This document shows, piece by piece, positions 4,349-7,033 of a DNA stretch of 7,033 nt. Location: positions 1 through 7,033 of the forward strand of contig JAQSWE010000220.1 of the NCBI GenBank assembly GCA_029266795.1. Reading direction: 5' to 3'. The notes under the pieces were generated by a model that saw only the letters and a program-made list of their open reading frames with translations, did not search any database and was not told the DNA's origin. Within the stretch, counting starts at the first letter, position 1. Every line of letters starts with the position of its first letter. The stretch comes from Alphaproteobacteria bacterium. GTDB lineage: Bacteria; Pseudomonadota; Alphaproteobacteria; Micavibrionales; UBA2020. The position numbers were made by a program, and so were the translations under genes.

Positions 4349-7012
4349 ATGGCTATTAAAAAAGCAGCGGTCATCGGCGCAGGCGTCATGGGGGCCGGCA
4401 TCGCCGCCCACCTCGCCAATGCCGGTTACGAGGTTGAACTCCTCGACCGCGTCGACCCGAAAAACCCGACGAACCGCACGGCGATTGCCGAAGGCGCCGT
4501 CGAAAAACTGCTGAAAACGAATCCTGCCGCGCTGATGCACAAGAAAAACGCGCGCAAGATCCGCCCCGGCAACACCGAAGACAACATGGACCGCCTGAAA
4601 GACGTCGACATCATCATCGAAGCCGTCTTCGAAGACCCCAAGGTGAAATCCGACATCTTCAAGAAAATCGACGCGAACCGCAAACCCGGCTCCATCGTCG
4701 CGTCCAACACTTCGACGATCCCGCTGAAAGACCTGATCGCCGACCAGTCAGATGCCTTGAAAAAAGATTTCGTCATCACCCACTTCTTCAACCCGCCGCG
4801 CTACATGCCGCTGCTGGAACTGGTGACGTCCGAACACAACGATCCTGCGATGGTCGCAGACCTCACCCGCTTCCTTGATGAAAAACTGGGCAAGGGCGTC
4901 GTGCATTGCAACGACACCCCCGGCTTCATCGCCAACCGCATCGGCACCTTCTGGATTCAAAGCGCCATCAACGAAGCGATTGCGCGCAAGATCACCGTGG
5001 AAGAAGCAGACGCCATCGTCGGCAAGCCCATGGGCGTGCCGAAAACCGGCATCTTCGGCCTCGTCGACCTCGTCGGCCTCGACCTGATGCCCCATATCTC
5101 GAAATCGCTCGTGGGCTCGCTGCCTGCGGAAGACGCCTATGTGAAGGCCAACCGCACGCATCCCGTGATCGACACGATGATCAAGGAAGGCTACACGGGC
5201 CGCAAAGGCAAAGGCGGCTTCTACCGCCGCGATGAAAACAAGAACGACTTTGCCGTTGATCTCGAAACCGGTGCGCTGCACCCGAAAACGAAAGTCGTGC
5301 CGGCGAAATCGACCTTCGCAAAAGCATCGACCGCCATCGGCCGTGTGCTTTCTGCGCCCCTGAAACTCTTCTCGAAAAAGAAAGAGGGTGGCGCTGACCG
5401 CCAGAAGCCGATCGAACTGGAAATCCTCAACGCCTCCAAAAAAGGCGGCTTGCGCGCGCTGGTCGAACATGACGACAAATACGGCGAATATGCCTGGTCG
5501 GTGATCAAGCAGACGCTCGTCTATTCGCTGAACCATGCGCATACGGTTGCGGGTTCGATCTACGACGTCGATCAGGGCATGAAGCTCGGCTACAACTGGA
5601 AGAACGGCCCGTTCGAGATGCTCGATAAGCTCGGCACCGATTATTTCATCAAGCGCCTTGAAAAAGACGGCGAGCCCGTCCCCGAACTGCTGAAAAAAGC
5701 AGCCGGCAAGACCTTCTATAAAAACATCGACAACAAACTCAACATGCTCAACAAAGACGGGGAGTATGTGGAAGTGAAACGCCCCGAAGGCGTGCTGCTG
5801 CTGTCCGACGTGAAGCGCGACAAGAAAAACCTCGTCGCGAAAAACATGTCGGCATCGCTGTGGGATATCGGCGACGGCGTGATCTGCCTCGAATTCCATT
5901 CGAAAATGAACTCGCTCGATTTCATGTCGCTCGGCATGATGAACAAGGCGGCGGACATCATTGAAAACGGCGGCAAGCCGGGTGGCAAGTTCAAGGCGCT
6001 GGTCATCCACAACGAAGCGGATGATTTCTCCGTCGGTGCCAATATCGGCGTTGCGCTCTATGCCGCGAAAGCCAAGCAATACTGGCTCGTCGAGAAAATG
6101 GTGAAGATGGGGCAGGATACCTACAAACGCCTCAAATACGCCAACTTCCCCGTCGTGTCGGCACCTGCCGGCAAGGCATTGGGCGGCGGCTGCGAAATCC
6201 TGCTGCACAGCACCCATGTGCAGGCGCATGCCGAAACCTATCCCGGCCTCGTCGAAGTCGGCGTCGGCCTGCTCCCCGCCTGGGGCGGCTCGACCGAGCT
6301 GATGACGCGCGCGAAACAGAACAAACGCCTGCCGGGCGGCCCGATGCCGGCTGTGGGCGCGGTGTTCGAAACCATTTCTACCGCGAAAGTGGGCCTGTCG
6401 GCCTTCGAAGCAAAAGACCTCGGCTATTTCCGTGAAACCGACGGCGTGACGATGAACAAGTCGCGCCTGCTGGCGGATGCGAAGAAGAAAGCGCTGGAAC
6501 TCAGCGTCGACTTCAAGCCGGAAGTGCCGTTCAACATGACGCTGCCCGGTGCCTCCGGCGCGGCGGCATTGTCGATGGCGGTCGATGGCTTCTTCCTGAA
6601 AGGGCAAGCGACGTCCTATGACGTCATCGTGTCCGACAAGGTTGGTAAAGTGCTCACGGGCGGCGATCTCGCCGGTCCCGGCGTTGTGGTCACGCAGGAT
6701 TACCTGCGCGAGCTCGAGCGCAAGCACTTCATGGAACTCGTGCATGATAAGCGCACGATGGCACGCATCGAAACCATGCTGAAAACCGGCCGCCCCTTGC
6801 GCGAAGCACCGCTGAAGGGCCAGACCGCCCAGAAGCTGCGCGAAGACGCAGACCGTCCGGGCTTCATCGCCCGCGCGATCACCAACCCGATCAAGGGCGT
6901 GTTCAACAAACTCACGCATAAAGCGGTCAACGACAACACGACCGCGCTGGAACGCGACACGAAAGCCAAGGTCAACTGGCCGAACGTGACGCCGCCCAAG
7001 AAAACGCCGTAA
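4349..7012 (+). CDS. fadN: Bifunctional 3-hydroxyacyl-CoA dehydrogenase/enoyl-CoA hydratase, FadN-type domain order
   Basis: Performs two beta-oxidation steps, hydrating enoyl-CoA and then oxidising 3-hydroxyacyl-CoA with NAD+. Its 887 residues begin with the dehydrogenase: Rossmann motif GAGVMGAG (10-17), SNTST (119-123), and the catalytic pair His145 (THFFNPP) and Glu157, twelve residues apart as in the family. Asn196 lies in TPGFIANR. The C-terminal helical dehydrogenase domain spans about 188-290 and a second copy about 366-440. The crotonase-fold hydratase occupies about 505-720, with oxyanion motifs FSVGANI (560-566) and GGGCE; Glu616 and Glu636 keep the 20-residue spacing of the two catalytic glutamates of enoyl-CoA hydratase. 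This order is the reverse of FadB/FadJ and matches Bacillus FadN. It is about 100 residues longer than FadN, owing to a basic linker (about 320-355) and a C-terminal extension (about 835-887). AAAGGA at 4336-4341 is the ribosome site; cotranscription with fadA is likely. Annotations may call it fadB. Confidence 0.93.
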   Translation: MAIKKAAVIGAGVMGAGIAAHLANAGYEVELLDRVDPKNPTNRTAIAEGAVEKLLKTNPAALMHKKNARKIRPGNTEDNMDRLKDVDIIIEAVFEDPKVKSDIFKKIDANRKPGSIVASNTSTIPLKDLIADQSDALKKDFVITHFFNPPRYMPLLELVTSEHNDPAMVADLTRFLDEKLGKGVVHCNDTPGFIANRIGTFWIQSAINEAIARKITVEEADAIVGKPMGVPKTGIFGLVDLVGLDLMPHISKSLVGSLPAEDAYVKANRTHPVIDTMIKEGYTGRKGKGGFYRRDENKNDFAVDLETGALHPKTKVVPAKSTFAKASTAIGRVLSAPLKLFSKKKEGGADRQKPIELEILNASKKGGLRALVEHDDKYGEYAWSVIKQTLVYSLNHAHTVAGSIYDVDQGMKLGYNWKNGPFEMLDKLGTDYFIKRLEKDGEPVPELLKKAAGKTFYKNIDNKLNMLNKDGEYVEVKRPEGVLLLSDVKRDKKNLVAKNMSASLWDIGDGVICLEFHSKMNSLDFMSLGMMNKAADIIENGGKPGGKFKALVIHNEADDFSVGANIGVALYAAKAKQYWLVEKMVKMGQDTYKRLKYANFPVVSAPAGKALGGGCEILLHSTHVQAHAETYPGLVEVGVGLLPAWGGSTELMTRAKQNKRLPGGPMPAVGAVFETISTAKVGLSAFEAKDLGYFRETDGVTMNKSRLLADAKKKALELSVDFKPEVPFNMTLPGASGAAALSMAVDGFFLKGQATSYDVIVSDKVGKVLTGGDLAGPGVVVTQDYLRELERKHFMELVHDKRTMARIETMLKTGRPLREAPLKGQTAQKLREDADRPGFIARAITNPIKGVFNKLTHKAVNDNTTALERDTKAKVNWPNVTPPKKTP

Positions 7013-7023
7013 TCCGCGTTTTT
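7000..7023 (+). terminator. Weak hairpin overlapping the stop codon, possible terminator
   Basis: AAAACGC (7001-7007) and GCGTTTT (7016-7022) form a 7-bp stem, extendable by one G-U pair, around an 8-base loop that includes the TAA stop. The T-run is part of the stem rather than a free tail, and the window ends shortly after, so this is tentative. Confidence 0.3.
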
Positions 7024-7033
7024 AAAGTAAAAC

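Noticed and set aside
4748..6919. A 723-codon open frame on the minus strand opposite the bifunctional gene
   Set aside because: It is the mirror of a strongly biased coding frame. Its translation is rich in His, Phe, Arg and Asp with no domain, and the + strand protein has complete catalytic motifs.

Overview
The window looks like a chromosomal segment of a moderately GC-rich Gram-negative bacterium. Codons favour G or C at third positions, genes have ordinary AUG starts with purine-rich ribosome binding sites, and all genes lie on the + strand. The gene set and protein style (WbpA/TviB-type nucleotide sugar dehydrogenase, Alx-type TerC protein, FadA plus FadN-type beta-oxidation pair) would suit an alphaproteobacterium. 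That placement is an inference, not shown by any marker gene.

Layout, left to right. (1) A nucleotide-sugar 6-dehydrogenase enters from the left edge, missing only its extreme N-terminus, and ends at 1285. It would feed surface polysaccharide synthesis. (2) After a 68-base gap come an unrecognised three-helix membrane protein (1354-1872) and, 44 bases on, a TerC/Alx-family membrane protein. The TerC gene is broken: its reading frame stops at 2660, but its C-terminal membrane segment continues in another frame to 2893, and about one and a half conserved helices are missing between them. (3) A 250-base intergenic region (2894-3143) holds two terminator-like hairpins, a long-range inverted repeat and a possible promoter. 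(4) A two-gene beta-oxidation operon follows: a FadA-type 3-ketoacyl-CoA thiolase and an 887-residue bifunctional 3-hydroxyacyl-CoA dehydrogenase/enoyl-CoA hydratase in the FadN order (dehydrogenase first, hydratase second). A weak hairpin overlaps the last stop codon.

How the genes work together: the bifunctional enzyme hydrates enoyl-CoA and oxidises the resulting 3-hydroxyacyl-CoA, and the thiolase cleaves the 3-ketoacyl-CoA product. Together they cover three of the four steps of the beta-oxidation cycle; no acyl-CoA dehydrogenase is visible. The sugar dehydrogenase and the membrane-protein pair have no evident functional link to this operon.

Most of the window is ordinary housekeeping or accessory metabolism, and I see no mobile element, CRISPR array, tRNA or rRNA. 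The points most worth checking are the broken TerC gene, the two similar basic amphipathic segments added to the FadN-like protein, the structured intergenic region before fadA, and the unassigned membrane protein beside TerC.
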